Positions 23,035-35,006 are shown, counted from the first letter of the stretch. The stretch is 64,000 nucleotides of DNA from Branchipolynoe longqiensis (GCA_030323885.1 CM059190.1:86552762-86616761); one strand, 5' to 3'. Numbers and translations are program-made. Notes: generated from the sequence alone by a model not told the origin.

Positions 23035-23345
23035 TATTCCCTCCCTCTATCCCCCCCCCCCCTCTCTTCCCCCTCCCTCTCTTCCCCTCCATTCTCCCCT
23101 CCCCCTTCTGTCCCTTCCCTCTTCCCTTCCGTCTCTCCCTTGCTCCTGTCCCGTCCCTCCCCCTTCTCCCCCTTCCCTCCCTATCTCCCCCCTTCCCTCT
23201 CCGTGACAAGCGTTGCCTGCCTGAAGCTTGTGCCCGGTTTGATTGACCGTGTGTTTATATTTCTGCCAGGAAGCTGATGTCCAGTCCGCCCCATGTTTGG
23301 GGGGGGGGGGGGGGGGGGGGGGGCGTGTGTGGGGGGGGGGGGGGC
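23035..23345. repeat. CT-rich tract and poly-G runs
   Basis: A CCCTCC-type tract covers 23035-23205. A 25-G run (23299-23323) and a 14-G run (23331-23344) follow. Between them lies about 90 bp of ordinary sequence. Confidence 0.93.
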
Positions 23346-24430
23346 GTGGGAGGGAGGGGAAAAAGGGAAGGGGGAGGTGACTGACTTGTATAACACTGTT
23401 AACCTTGGCGGAAAGGACATTACATGGTGTACGTGGATGAAGGACGGGGGTGGGTGGGAGGGGGGGGGATCAATGACTTACATAAAGTCATTAACCTTGG
23501 TGGATAAGAGGTTCTGTGTGTGTGCGGAAACGGAGGTAGGGGTCAGTGATAGATGATGTCGTCAGCCTTCATAGATGTAAGAGTGTCCACATAACACCAC
23601 ACTTCATCACACCGTGCTTATATATTTAGGGGTTGAATAAATGTGTATATAGTATGTAGTTGGTGTAAATATATAACGAAGGCGGTACAGCGGCAGTTAC
23701 AGTGTGAAGCGGGTGGTGGCGCCACCATCGGAGCTGAAGTTGGGAAGGCTGGAGCAGTAGATGAGTAGTCCAGACTCCAGCAGTCAATGATTGAGGGAGT
23801 GCTGGGGGAAAGGGGGGATATTCCTGGTTATTATACTTGTATAATTCTTATACAACCTATATTTTGTGTGTGTGTGTGACACATTTGATATATTACGTAT
23901 CTTATGGCTTCATCTATAATGTATTGTATGGCTTTATATGTCCGTATTTTAGTAACACATTTATATATTATAATATTATATATTTTATGCTTTCATTTAT
24001 ATATTATGTATTTTGTAACTCCCTATATGTATTACTATCACTAGAAGCTTAAAAACCGCACTCCGTCGAAAGCTACTTGGATTTTAAGAGTTTAAAATAT
24101 AACAAAATTAATGAGTAAACAATTTATTGGAATAAATAATATAAGCTATAAAATAGAACTATCACAATCAATTTGACATCTTTGTAAAGCAGCAGGGTCT
24201 TTTCCCAAACTAACACACAAACACAAACAAACACACATATTCGCTTTTATTTATATATATATTTATATAGATGTGTTTTTGTGGCACATTTACATATTAA
24301 GGTATTTTTGTGCATTCATATATAACTGTTTTTGTGCCTTCTCATACACCGGTATTGTTTAAGTGCATCTTATAATATTAAGCATGTTTATGTGTTATCT
24401 GGGTATAACATGTATGTGTGTGTGTGTGCG
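23346..24430. other. No gene seen
   Basis: Mostly AT-rich sequence with short frames; G-rich patch near 23440-23470. Confidence 0.5.
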
Positions 24431-24432
24431 CG

Positions 24433-24464
<32 letters not shown>

Positions 24465-24542
24465 TGTATGTATGTATGTATGTATGTATGTATGTATGTA
24501 TCTATGTATCTATGTATCTATGTATGTATGTATGTATGTATG
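24431..24542. repeat. (GTAT)n microsatellite
   Basis: About 27 near-perfect TATG tetranucleotides with a few TATC variants at 24500-24520. Confidence 0.97.
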
Positions 24543-25266
24543 GTTATAAAGCATCATACTATATAGATCTACCACAAAAATACATAATATAGTTTTCACC
24601 TGGGCTGTACTGGTGTTATGCAAATCTAGACAACTGGAGATTAATATGCAAGTGTCAGTAACCGCCCTGGTAACTAACTATTCGTGGGTGTTAGTATATC
24701 TTTCCTTTTCGAGTAAGTACTCTATTCTGAGTGAATTTGTTGCAAGTCAAACTTTTAGACATAAGAATAGCTGCACTTTATGGAATCAATTTGGAAGATG
24801 GAACCGGGCAGCATTTTGCTTCCCTACCGTACTGCATTACTGCTTTATATTATAGCCCTGTGTTGTCATGGGAACGGGATGACGCTCATACAGTTAGCCT
24901 TCACAATGGTGGATGGGTATTTCAACGTTAACATAAACATTAATTTGGCTTGTTTTCACTTCAAAGTTACCCTGATAAAAGTGAGGGCGTAGCCAGAATT
25001 TAGCGAAGATTTAGGCAGAATTTAAAAAAAAATAAAAAGGTTCGCAATTGCTTACAATGTAACAGTGTAGCTAAGCCCCTCATCACAGTAGTATCACATC
25101 TGGTAATAGAAAAGTGCATATTATGACATATTTAGTCTGGAAAAAATATGACATTGAAGGAAATTGTCCACATATGCTTTACAGTGCAATATTGTAGCTA
25201 CACCCTGAAAGTTACTTCAGTTTACAAGTGCTGTACATTATAACAATCAACATATATGTATATATA
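24543..25266. other. No gene seen
   Basis: AT-rich sequence without recognisable exons or repeat ends. Confidence 0.5.
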
Positions 25267-25781
25267 TTTTACCTCGGTACTACGCCTCTGGCTACTCGTA
25301 GCCCAGGGAGAAGGAAGCACATCTGGGTCCAGCAATTAGCATAATTAGCTCACAGCAGGAGGACGTCTTGTGAGCAGCTCCGGCAGTTTTTCTACATTTA
25401 CTACAAAACGAAACAGCCTCCCTCCCTCCCTCCCTCCCTCCCTCCCTCCCTCCCTCCCTCCCTCCCCTCCCTCCCTCCCTCCCTCCTCCCTCCTCCCTCT
25501 CTCTCTCTCTCTCTCTCCCTCCCTCGAGGGATCGAGGGAGGGATCGAGGGAAGGAGGCTACACTACCCTACCAGGACTATCATTTTCGCTAGAACCAAAT
25601 CGAAAACACTATAAGTATCCATATAGAGTTAAATCATTTTTTATCCTAAAAAGTATGTAAACGATTGCTGGACCCGAATGTGCTTCCTTCTCCCTTACCC
25701 ACGACTATCCAAGGCTAGTACCTCGGGAAAACACCAGTTATCCATCATGTGTATCCAGGTAAGATTCGTATAACTATACTA
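25267..25781. mobile_element. Non-autonomous 515-bp DIRS element lacking the internal complementary region
   Basis: The left end TTTTACCTCGGTACTACGCC and right end AGATTCGTATAACTATACTA match the ends of the DIRS copies at 43028 and 53758. Behind them, GGGAGAAGGAAGCAC is inverted near the right end with one mismatch over about 31 bp, forming the shared part of the inverted terminal repeats. Between lie a leader-like segment (GAGCAGCTCCGGCAGTTTTT), a (CCCT)n tract at 25408-25530 and about 150 bp with no frames. There are no gag, RT or recombinase genes and no junction-like complementary segment. It inserted in TA-rich DNA without visible target duplication. Confidence 0.85.
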
Positions 25782-25979
25782 TATATAATCATCTGACTGT
25801 GCAACTTTAAATTAAATAACTGTAGCTTTCCAACTGTCCATTTAAAGTAGTAGAAACTGAAATTTTAATATTTTAAACAAATAACGATGATACCAGGTCT
25901 TAAGGGACATTGTAAAGTTTGGCGCCAAATAGAATATAAACACAGTTTAGGCATTCAGTAAATAATTGTTAGCTGTGAG

Positions 25980-26430
25980 ATTCCTCCCTCTCCCTCTCCA
26001 TCTCCCTCTCCCTCTCTTTTTCTCTTTCTCGCTCTCCCTCGTTCACTTTCACTCTCCCGCACCATCACTCTCTCCCGCACCCTAGCTCACTCCCTCACTC
26101 TCTCCCTCTCCCTTACCCTCCCTCTCTCTCCCTCACTCTCACATACTCTCCCTCACTCTCACTCACTCACACTGACACTCACTCACTCACACTGACACTC
26201 ACTCACTCACTTCTCACTCACTCACTCTCACTCACTGTCTTTCTTAATTAGGCATTAAACAAGTGAAGTTATGTGTTACTTTCGTTCTCTTTCTATCGCT
26301 CTCTAGAGAGAGACAAAGGCAGACAGAGACAAAGACAAAGAGAAAAAGACAGAGAGACAGAGACAAAGACAGAGAGACAAAGACAAGAGAGACAGAGACA
26401 AAGACACAAAGAGAGAGAAATAGCAGACAG
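25980..26430. repeat. CT, CACT and AGAGACAAAGAC simple repeats
   Basis: Pyrimidine-rich CTCTCCCT and CTCACTCA repeats to about 26240, then about 60 bp of mixed sequence, then AGAGACAAAGAC repeats from about 26305. Confidence 0.93.
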
Positions 26431-27518
26431 ACGTTCAATACCAGCCCGCACATACCCTGCAAGAGACAGACGGGCAACACCAGCTCTCACATACCCTGCA
26501 CCCGATTGTGAATGAGGAAATGACGGGACCTTTTAAGACTAAGAGTGTCGATGGGCAACAGCTCACTTAACAAACGCTGCGCAGTATCAAGAGGCGATTG
26601 TCATTAAACTAAGGACGTCCGGCAGGGCCTGTAGCCGGTCTGTAGCCGGCGTGTGTGTAGCCGGTCTGTAGCCGGCGTGTGTGTAGCCCGACGTGTAGTA
26701 CACGCCGTGTGATACGGCAGGGTGTTGCGCGCCCATGAATCTCGATTTGGGTGCTAAATCAGTTCGGCCAGCAATTGAAAATGGACGCGTAAACCAAGCC
26801 GGGCGGCGGAACGCTGGCCGCGCGTCTGTTCAGTGTTGCCGCGGTGTGAGGCGGGGCGGCGCTGGTTCCAGTCTGCCCCGCTAGGGCTAAGTCTGCGGAA
26901 ACCTCCTCCTACCAGCCGGGCGCCCTCTATGGCCCGTGAAGCACGGTCTGCCCTCCTCCTGTGTATACGCTCAGCCAACTCTCGTTAGGCTAGGACTACT
27001 TTGTTCCTAGCACTTAATCGGGTACTGGGTCTTGTGCTGTATCAACCACCGCCGGTTGACCCCGAACTGTTTCGTATTATTACATATATATAAACCTGAT
27101 CGCTAGCTGAGGTGAAGGAAGAAATATATATATATAATGTATGTATTATGTAAATATATATGTATGTATTATTATATAATATATGGTATTATACAGGTAT
27201 ATAGTTTTTATATGAATATATATGTTATATAAATATATATAGTTAGACAGTTTATTGCACACGTTACTTTAAGACATAAGTGCCTTTTGTTAGGCAGAAT
27301 GGCACTGGTACCATATGAACTCAGTAGAATATAGTTTCATAATGAATAGCAAATTATCTCTGTACATGCGCAATCAGAAGCAAATAGTTCTGGACATCTC
27401 AATTGTCATTGTGTAGTCAGAATGCTCTCAATTGTCATTGTGTAGTCAGAATGCTATCAAATGGGCTTTGTTATCATCATCATCATCATTATTATTATTG
27501 TTGTTTTTAATGGCAGTT
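26431..27518. other. No gene seen; short GTAGCCGG duplication and TA-rich patch
   Basis: A roughly 29-bp tandem duplication built on GTAGCCGGTCTGTAGCCGGC lies at 26630-26690. A TA-rich patch spans 27115-27245. A GC-rich block at 26760-26980 has an open frame but no domain or splice support. Confidence 0.5.
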
Positions 27519-27591
27519 TGATTGGTTGGTTGGTTGGTTGGTTGGTTGGTTGGTTGGTTGTTGGAGTTTTACGTCCTGGAAACATCTAAAT
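27519..27591 (-). repeat. SINE-A tail with expanded (GGTT)n
   Basis: About nine GGTT units lead into GTTGGAGTTTTACGTCCTGG and AACATCTAAATGG. The tetranucleotide appears to have expanded from the TTGTTTG-type tail of the SINE. The body is missing. Confidence 0.75.
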
Positions 27592-27892
27592 GGCAGTTTG
27601 AGATTCATCGTGTTCATTGTAGGCACTCTTAGTAAAAGCGCCACCTGTGAACGCCCAGCTCTCCACATTGCAAATGGCGGTTTCCGGATAATTGTGGATG
27701 GTTTTCTGGCCACAGAATGACGGGTCTATTTTCAGGCTGACCAGCGCCACACCCTGCCGTGTCACCGTGTGAGCGACGCTGCTGGCCAAATTAGGCCGAA
27801 TAATCACCCGCTCACCCCCCGCCCCCCTTCCCCCACCCCTTTTTTTATGGTATAGCTGGAAACCTAAACGGCAACGCGGCTAGAGTAATTGA

Positions 27893-28195
27893 TTGCACTC
27901 TCCTCTCCTCTCCTCTCCTCTCCTCTCCTCTCCTCTCCTCTCCTCTCCTCTCCTCTCCTCTCCTCTCTCCTCCTCTCCTCTCTCCTCTCCTCTCCTCTCC
28001 TCTCCTCTCCTCTCCTCTCCTCTCCTCTCTCTCCTCTCCTCTCCTTCCTCCTCTCCCTTCCCCTCTCTCCCCTCCTCCCTCCCCCTCCCCCTCCCCTCCC
28101 CCCCCCTCCCCTCCCCTCCCCTCCCCTCCCCTCCCCTCCCCTCCCTTCCCCTCCCCTCCCTCCCCCTCCCCTTCCCTCCCCTCCTTTCCACTCCA
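27893..28195. repeat. (TCTCC)n grading into (CTCCC)n
   Basis: About 25 TCTCC pentanucleotides, then CTCCC units with a C-run near 28095. Long frames on both strands arise from the absence of stop codons in this composition. Confidence 0.97.
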
Positions 28196-28854
28196 TTATT
28201 TCCCTCCTTCCATTATTTCCCTCCTTCCATAGCCCTCCTTACTTTCCTCCCCAACCACCCCCCTCCTACTTCCCCTTCTTTCCCTACCTTCCTTTCTACT
28301 CCACCCATCTCTCACCTTCCGGTTTGAAGTGCAACTCGGTTAATCTATTCAAAAGATGCTTTGTAAAATAGTGGCTTCAGCTTTTCACGTAATATTTTCT
28401 CACTAAGCCGCTCATCGTGACCTGTTTTCGACATTCTTCTTATCCCACCTCCAGAGCTCGGGGATTACTATAAGAACCCATAGAGGGAACCAAAAAGAAG
28501 CGAATCACTTTTGTAATGCGCTGACAGTATCTGAATTCAATAAATGAGGTCAGTCAAATATACACCGATAAAATATAACCTTGGTTATTATTTCACTCGA
28601 AATGAGTACACATGTTCTGTATTCCGTGATTTTGATTGTACCCATTCAGTTGACCATGCCTTTCTTGGTGTCTGGGTCTACAGTTGAGTTACGAGGCTTG
28701 TCAGAACTGTGTGTGCCCGCAGAGTGTTGTATCAAGAACGGGATCGGGGCTTCTACATTGCATTGTGTACTGTTGAAATTGTGTGGAATTGTCCCGAATT
28801 TGTGTGGAACTGGTCCTAGTAGTCCACGGTTTTCTTTGTGTGTATTGTATAAGT
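28196..28854. other. No gene seen
   Basis: Ordinary sequence; a frame at 28581-28856 has a hydrophobic start but no recognisable domain, and it runs into the SINE. Confidence 0.45.
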
Positions 28855-29162
28855 GACCAGACGGGATGGCCAAATGAGTTGAGCGTCCCTCTCCCGTTTT
28901 GGTAGATCGTGCGATTCGAAGCCACAGAATTCATACTTGTCGCTTCCTAGCCTCTCGCTTGGCATTAATATGATAGGGCAAGGACTGGTTAGGTCAGTGT
29001 CGGGATAATGTGACTGAGTGGGATATAAGGTCATGGTGCCGGCAGCCTGATTTCCCAGTGGAGCTGCACTACAAAGTCACCATGAGTGTGCACTGTCAGA
29101 TGTCAGTACCCGTCCTTATATGACCTTACATGTTTCCAGGGTGTAAGACCCCAACAACCAAC
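28855..29162 (+). mobile_element. SINE-A copy, sense, head type B
   Basis: Begins GACCAGACGGGATGGCC, with a deletion right after the B box (GCGATTCGAAGCC to ATACTTGTCGCTTCC). Body includes ATGTGACTGAGTGGGA; the tail reads CCCCAACAACCAACC. Confidence 0.88.
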
Positions 29163-29221
29163 CTGTATAAGGAAGCCACTTCCCGATCAGTCCTGGGTCG
29201 GTAAATCCCGTCATCGCGTTA

Positions 29222-29640
29222 AAGGGCCAGTCTCTGAAATGTGGCTACCACAATTGTGACATAGACACCAAAAGTGAAAACATTGAAAATAACAGCAGAT
29301 AACATACAAAGTATAGCAATATCCAAAAGTGAAAACATTGAAAATAACAGCAGATAACATACAAAGTATAGCAATATCCATGTTCATATGAAGGTTTACA
29401 TGTTGTACATATATATATCAGAGTTGAAATTAGGCTATTTCACTTTTTGATTTTAATCTTATACAACTGGAGCAATACATTCATATCATTTGTGCAATAT
29501 GGAAATGAAACACACATCCAGGACATCATTTTAACATACACAACAAATTTAATCAAAATTTCAATTAAGCAAACAACATTATGTGTTGCTAGAAAATATT
29601 GAAAATAAAAATTAGGGTAAATGTGTGGTGTCGGAAATCA
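29222..29640. mobile_element. TIR element Z, partial copy
   Basis: Left end GGGCCAGTCTCTGAAATGTGG resembles the Z terminus, and the interior matches 13535-14150 in reverse orientation. It contains a tandem duplication of 56 bp at about 29269-29381 (AAAAGTGAAAACATTG twice). The other terminus is not clear. Confidence 0.72.
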
Positions 29641-29814
29641 TACAAGCATACTATTGATGCGTTTATTGGGATAGATTAAATACACGTATTGTTATAATAT
29701 CTTGATTTTAGCATGTATCTGGTTCAACTCGGCCGGACAATGATCCAATGACCTCTCGTGTGGGAAGTGTGTGCCCTACCTACTCACACGCCCTTCCTGT
29801 GCATAAAACAATGT

Positions 29815-30146
29815 TGTAGTAGTAGCTGGAGTCGTAGCAGGAGTCGTAGCAGTATACAGTAGTAGTAGCAGTAGCAGTAGTAGCAGTAGTAGTAGTAGTA
29901 GTAGCAGTAGTAGTAGTAGTAGCAGTAGTAGTAGTAGCAGCAGTAGTAGTAGCAGCAGTAGTAGTAGCAGCAGTAGTAGTAGCAGCAGTAGTAGTAGTAG
30001 TAGCAGCAGCATCAGTAGTAGCAGCAGTAGTAGCACTAGTAGTACTAGCAGCAGCAGTAGTAGTAGCAGCATCACCACCACCACCACCACCACCACCACC
30101 ACCACCACCACCACCACCACCACCACCACCACCACCACCACCACCA
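29815..30146. repeat. (AGT/AGC)n then (ACC)n trinucleotide repeats
   Basis: About 255 bp of interspersed AGT and AGC triplets switch abruptly to about 25 ACC triplets. The minus-strand poly-Leu/poly-Val frame is compositional. Confidence 0.97.
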
Positions 30147-30598
30147 GAAATGCGCCCTTGGACAAACCAATGGTTGTCCGGGAGGTGGCGTGTGTAAAAT
30201 ATGTGGACATTGTCGACGTCTCTGCGTGTTTACACTTGATCCGAAACAATATCCAGGCTGCCTTTAGGGGCACTGGGGAGGAAATGAGGTGTTTGTGAGG
30301 GATTCAACGCAAACTTCTTCTTTTTTTATATTCAAAAACAATAGAAGCAGGAAAATGAAAAATTAGGAAGTGATTTAAAATAAATATTTGGAGTGAGTGA
30401 TTACCGAGGCTTGCTTTAAAAAGTGCAGCTCAACCATGGCGTCTCCGTTATAGTCACGTGATTAACAGCGTTCTATTTGTTTATTTCTGGACAGTGATTC
30501 GTGTTCTGATTCTTATTTTGTGTATTTTATTTAGAGATGAATACATATTGATGATATGCTTGTGGTTTTTTTTGGGGGGGGTGTTTATATATATATCC
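30147..30598. other. No gene seen
   Basis: Ordinary sequence between the triplet repeat and the MITE. Confidence 0.5.
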
Positions 30599-30794
30599 AC
30601 AGTAAAACCTTGAAATCGACTGACCATGGGACCGACTTTAAATGGTCCATTTAGGGAGGTGGTCAATTTAGGGAGTTTAAAAGAAATCGTTATAATGGTA
30701 TTCTATAGGCGATTGTTTGAGACCAAAATAAAGCGATTGATATAGGGGAGTGGTAGATCTGTAGGGGGTGGTTGGTTAGAGAGGTTTTACTGTA
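30599..30794. mobile_element. MITE with CAGTAAAACC termini, 196 bp
   Basis: Left ACAGTAAAACCT and right AGGTTTTACTGTA form inverted ends identical in type to 3894-4003. Both copies contain a CGATTG-TTT block. The longer interior makes this a less deleted relative. Confidence 0.8.
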
Positions 30795-30799
30795 TAGTC

Positions 30800-31048
30800 A
30801 ATTGATACTTGTCACTACCTAGCCTGGCACTTGGCAATAAGAGGATAGGACAAGGACTGGTTAGCACTGTATCGGACTATCAAGATAATGTGACAATGTG
30901 GCATATCGGGTCGTGGTGCTGGTGGCCTGGTCTCCCAGTGGGGCAGCACTAGAAAGTCACCATGAGTGTGCACTGCCACAAGCCAGTGTACCCATCCGGA
31001 TATGACCTTAGGTGTTGCTGGGACATAAAACAACAAACCAACAAACCC
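30800..31048 (+). mobile_element. SINE-A copy, sense, head missing
   Basis: Starts at TTGATACTTGTCACTACC, has the body with GGGGCAGCACTAGAAAG, and ends ACATAAAACAACAAACC. Confidence 0.87.
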
Positions 31049-31387
31049 AGGGGCTGGAGACTGCGCAGTGGATCAGGACAGGGGATAAACCTGGTGTGAG
31101 CTGGGAGCGTGATAATCGGAAAGGTGTCGGTCAGACGCAGGGGGGCCGGCAGGTGTGTGTGTGTGTGGGGGGGGGTAGTTGCCAATACACGTTTCGTTAG
31201 TTGTATTTTGAAAAAATTGCATATTCATGGTCACGCCATCCAAGGCTATTAATAATTTTATTAATGCAGATGTTGTTTCAGAGTGTGTTAAGGCAACCAG
31301 TCTGTTTCATGGCATTTAAATGGCAGTTTACCGGTTTGTCGCCATGAAGGTGGCATTTACATGCCGAAATGGCGCTAAATAAGTTAG
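31049..31387. other. No gene seen
   Basis: Contains a GTGTGTG/G-rich patch near 31155-31175. No supported coding. Confidence 0.5.
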
Positions 31388-32425
31388 TTCTCCCTCCCGC
31401 CCTCTCCCTCCTCTTATTCGTAACTCCCTCCTCTTCCTCCTTTCTTCTCCCTCCCTCCCTCCCTCCCTCCCTCCCTCCCTCCCTCCCTCCCTCCCTCCCT
31501 CCCTCCCTCCCTCCCTCCCCTTCCCCCTGCCCCCTCCCTCCCTCCCTCTCCATCCCCTCCCCCCTCCCTTTCTCTCTCTCCTCCCCCCCCTCTCTCCCTC
31601 CCTCTCTCCTCTCCCTCTCTCCTTCTCTCCCTCCCTTCTCCCTCCCCCCTCCCTCCCCCCTCCTCCCTCCCTCCCTCCTCCCCTCTCTCTTCCCACCCTC
31701 TCTCTCTCCTCCCCCCCTCTCTCCTCTCCCTCTCTCCCTTCTCTCCCTCTCTCCTTCTCTCTCCCTCTCCTTCTCCCTCCTCCTGCCTCCCTACCTACCT
31801 ACCTCCCTCCCTCCCTACCCCCCTACCCCCTACCCCTCCATCCATCCATTCATCTATCCAGCTCCTTCCTCTCCCTCCTCATTTCTTCTTTCTCTCTCCT
31901 CTCACTCCTCTCCATTCTCGCCCACCGCTATCCTCCTCTCTATCTCTCCGTCCTCCCTTTATGTCCTTTTCTATCTCCATCCTCCACCCTCCAATCCCTC
32001 CTTCTCCCGTCCCTCCCGTCCCTCCCTCCCTCCCCTCTCCCTCCCTAACCCTCCCTCACCCTCCCTAACTCCCTCCCTCCCTAATTCCCTCCCTCCCTAA
32101 CTCCCTCCCTAACTTCACTCCTCCCTAATTTCACTCACCCCCTCACTCACCCCCTCACTCACTTCCTCACTCCCTAACTCACTCACTCCCTAACTCATTC
32201 ACTCCCTAACTCACTCCCTCCCTAACTCACTCACTCCCTCCCTAACTCACTCACTCCCTCCCTAACTCACTCACTCCCTCCCTAACTCCCTCCCTCCTTC
32301 CCTAACTCACTCCCTCCCTAATTCACTCACTCCCTCCCTAACTCACTCACTCCCTCCCTAACTCACTCACTCCGTCCCTAACTCACTCACTCCGTCCCTA
32401 ACTCACTCACTCCTTCCCTCAATTC
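31388..32425. repeat. One kilobase of CT-rich simple repeats
   Basis: (CCCT)n at 31450-31520, then CTCTCC variants, then from about 32040 the 16-20 bp unit CCTAACTCACTCACTCC. A 243-codon frame here exists only because pyrimidine-rich DNA lacks stop codons. Confidence 0.96.
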
Positions 32426-32457
32426 ATCCACCCGTCCGTACATCCCTTTCTCTTCCC

Positions 32458-32807
32458 GACCAGACGGGATGGCCGGATGAGTAGAGCGTCCGTCTCCTGT
32501 TTTGAGAGATCGGGAGATCCGAACCCATGAGCTTGTGCGTTTGAATCCTGGTTGAGTCAAACCAATGACTTAAAAATATATACTTGTCACTTCCTAGCCT
32601 GGCGCTCGGCATTATTAGGATAGGGCAAGGACTGATTGGCTCAGTGTCCGGATAATGTGACTGAGTGAGATATCAGGTCATGTTGTTGGTGGCCTGGTGT
32701 CCCAGTGGGGTAGCATTATAAAGCCGCCATGAGTGCACACTGTAACAAGTCCGTACCCGTCCTGATATGACCTTAAATGTTGCTAGGTCGTAAAACAACA
32801 AACAAAC
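32458..32807 (+). mobile_element. SINE-A reference copy, 350 bp, head type B, 11-bp TSD
   Basis: Complete copy flanked by TTTCTCTTCCC at 32447-32457 and 32808-32818. The family structure in sense is: a tRNA-like head of about 110 bp (here GACCAGACGGGATGGCCGG with A-box-like GGCCGGATGAGTAGAGCG and B-box-like GTTTGAATCC); a conserved body of about 220 bp (GCGCTCGGCATTATTAGG, ATAATGTGACTGAGTG, TGGGGTAGCATTATAAAG, GTCCGTACCCGTCCTGATAT); and a TAAAACAACAAACAAAC tail. No coding. Such elements are transcribed by RNA polymerase III and moved by LINE proteins (family knowledge). At least twenty copies lie in this window with two alternative heads. Confidence 0.95.
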
Positions 32808-32818
32808 TTTCTCTTCCC

Positions 32819-33215
32819 TCTCTTCCCCCTTCCCTCCAATCTCCATTATTCCCATCACTCACTATTGATATTACTTCAGTAAATAATGCCATGTGTTTAT
32901 GCATAATGAACTGGGCCTAGATAAAATGAGCTAGATCTAGTCATTATGACTAGGGTCTAGACAATCTTTGCATTTAAATTCTTTTCATCGCATAAACATA
33001 ATTTATTCACTGGTAGCGAGGTAATGGTGTTGCTAATGACTTGGGTCAGGTACAGTTCCCCTCACCATTGATGTGTGCTTTGCTGCCGACATGTTACTTC
33101 ACCATGCAGCTTGTTGTTGTCTGGTACGCAATCTGAACCACTGCATTACTATTTAAGACCGCCTTCTCTAGTTCCTCCAATTTACTCTAAAAGCAAATCA
33201 AAATATACTTAGAAT
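32819..33215. other. No gene seen
   Basis: Ordinary sequence, including a CTAGATCTAG-like patch near 32930. Confidence 0.5.
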
Positions 33216-33824
33216 GATTGGTTGGTTGGTTGTTGGAGTTGTACGTCCTCGCAACATTTTATCCACAAACCTAACGTTCAAAGGTATGACAACAACAAAA
33301 ACTAACATAGTATGTCTAGATTAAAACACTAATTGCGTGGGTACAAGGTATTACAAATGTTATCTATGTACAAACATATAATCAAAGACCCAAAATATTG
33401 GAAAAAGGAAATCAATCCATATATGGACTGTGTGACAACTACTGCACAGCGGTGAAAACAAGTGTATGCACTTAACTGTTATGAGCCGAATAAACAAACA
33501 GCAGAATAAACAAACAATCACTTTAAAAAACCATCTATGGTCATCTCAAGACCGACTTGTGACAGTGCACATTCATGGCAACTTTATAGTGCTGTCCCAC
33601 TGGAAGACCAGGCAGCTAGTACCATGACCTGATATCCCACTCAGTCATATTATTCAGAGACTGAGCCAATCAGTCCTTGCCCTATCCTAATAATGCTGAG
33701 CGCCTGGCTAGGAAGCGACAAGTACCAATTTTGTAAGTCATTGGTTTGACTCGAACTGGAATTGAACTCCCGACCTTCCACACGGGAAGCCTCCGCTCTA
33801 CCGATTCGGCCACCGCGTCCGGTA
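33216..33824 (-). mobile_element. SINE-A copy split by about 270-bp insertion
   Basis: The tail lies at 33216-33258 (GTTGGAGTTGTACGTCC), and body plus head type A at about 33529-33824, ending CGGCCACCGCGTCCGGTAC. The 270 bp between them (TTATCCACAAACC to CACTTTAAAA) has no recognised ends. Confidence 0.85.
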
Positions 33825-34254
33825 CTTAAAGCTTAAAATGAACCAGGAGATGTGCAGAGCAAGCAAATCCATGTTGATGCAACCAAGACCCAGTAGGATG
33901 CAGAGGGGGGTGGGTGGGGAGAGATCTTTGCCAAAAGTGAATTGCAGCAAACACTTTGTGAGTAAGAAAACAATTTGATGGTTTTCCGTGCTAGCTCACT
34001 TCCCGTGCACTGCATGAACCCCCTCTCATCCACACACTAACTCCCACCCACCCACCCTAGAATTTCTTTCTTGTTAATACAACTATCAACCATCTTTTTA
34101 TTTCTAGACATGATTACTATTTTTAGTTCATTAAAAAAAAAAACTGCCTAGAATTAGTAGAAACATATTTGTCTCAGATATATGAATTTAGAATTTGTGT
34201 AAGACATGTATTTTTAATTTCATAAAGTTACAAGATCTGATTAAAGCATGGGAT
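33825..34254. other. No gene seen
   Basis: Ordinary AT-rich sequence. Confidence 0.5.
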
Positions 34255-34940
34255 TTTCTAAATCAAAGCACTCGTCCAGATTTTATCCTACATACCCAGC
34301 CTAGATACTGATGTGTTTATTGAACATTGATTGCTGCATTGAATGAATTTAATAGAACATGTCACTGTTGCAAATCTTCAAGCTGGCATTTTGGTGTGCA
34401 AACCAAATTTATTTTGCATGTTTTCATTTTAAATATTTGATTGATTGGTGGTAATGATTTTACGTCGCTTTGCTGCTGACAAGAGCATAGACTTATCAAT
34501 CAATCAAATATCTCCAAAGGTAGTCAATTTAAATCAGTTTGCTCCAAACTGATGAAAAGTATTTATAACAATCAGCATAATCTATTTGCTTAAAGTTGTA
34601 TAGTCCGATGGTTTTGAGTTTCTGTAATTTCTCTGAGATCAGTATATTAGATTGATCGCCATAATCTATTTTACTTTAGTTCTAGGTAACTTTTATTTTG
34701 AATTGCTAACTTGGCTAACTTTTGAAATATTTGAAGTACAAACATCTCAAGCATGTAAAAACTTGGCACCATGGGCTTCTGCAGTAACAGGTTCTGTTAA
34801 ATTGATTCAGTATTCCTTTCTATGTTTAATAAGTGCATCAGCGTCTCAGTTAGATATGTAGAATCAATTCTAGATAATTGATTTGGCTTTGAATTTTGAT
34901 GCTTCATCGGACTATGCAGCTTTAATAAATAACAGAAACT
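34255..34940. repeat. Repeat Y, two copies in inverted arrangement
   Basis: 34255-34510 reads in one direction (CCTAGATACTGATG, TTGATTGCTGCATTGAAT, TTTAATAGAACATGTCACTG) and 34620-34930 in the other (AACAGGTTCTGTTAAATTGA, TTAGATATGTAGAATC, CATCGGACTATGCAG). They resemble the two flanks of the LINE at 60967-62744 and the stretches at 2690 and 3645. A fold-back element is possible. Confidence 0.55.
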
Positions 34941-35006
34941 CAAAATCAGCAGAACATGCAATTTTTTAACCATGACAGCTTTTGAAAATGAAATTGTGGT
35001 TGGTTT

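Noticed and set aside
26754..26978. GC-rich 74-codon minus-strand frame
   Set aside because: No motif, no splice signals, isolated in non-coding surroundings.
27864..28371. Ser/Leu/Pro-rich and Glu/Arg/Gly-rich frames
   Set aside because: Produced by (TCTCC)n and (CTCCC)n repeats.
29776..30273. Poly-Leu/poly-Val frame resembling a membrane protein
   Set aside because: Translation of AGT/AGC and ACC triplets on the minus strand; not a real hydrophobic protein.
31328..32100. 243-codon Pro/Ser/Leu-rich frame and its opposite-strand partner
   Set aside because: Pyrimidine simple repeats without stop codons; no start context or splice sites.
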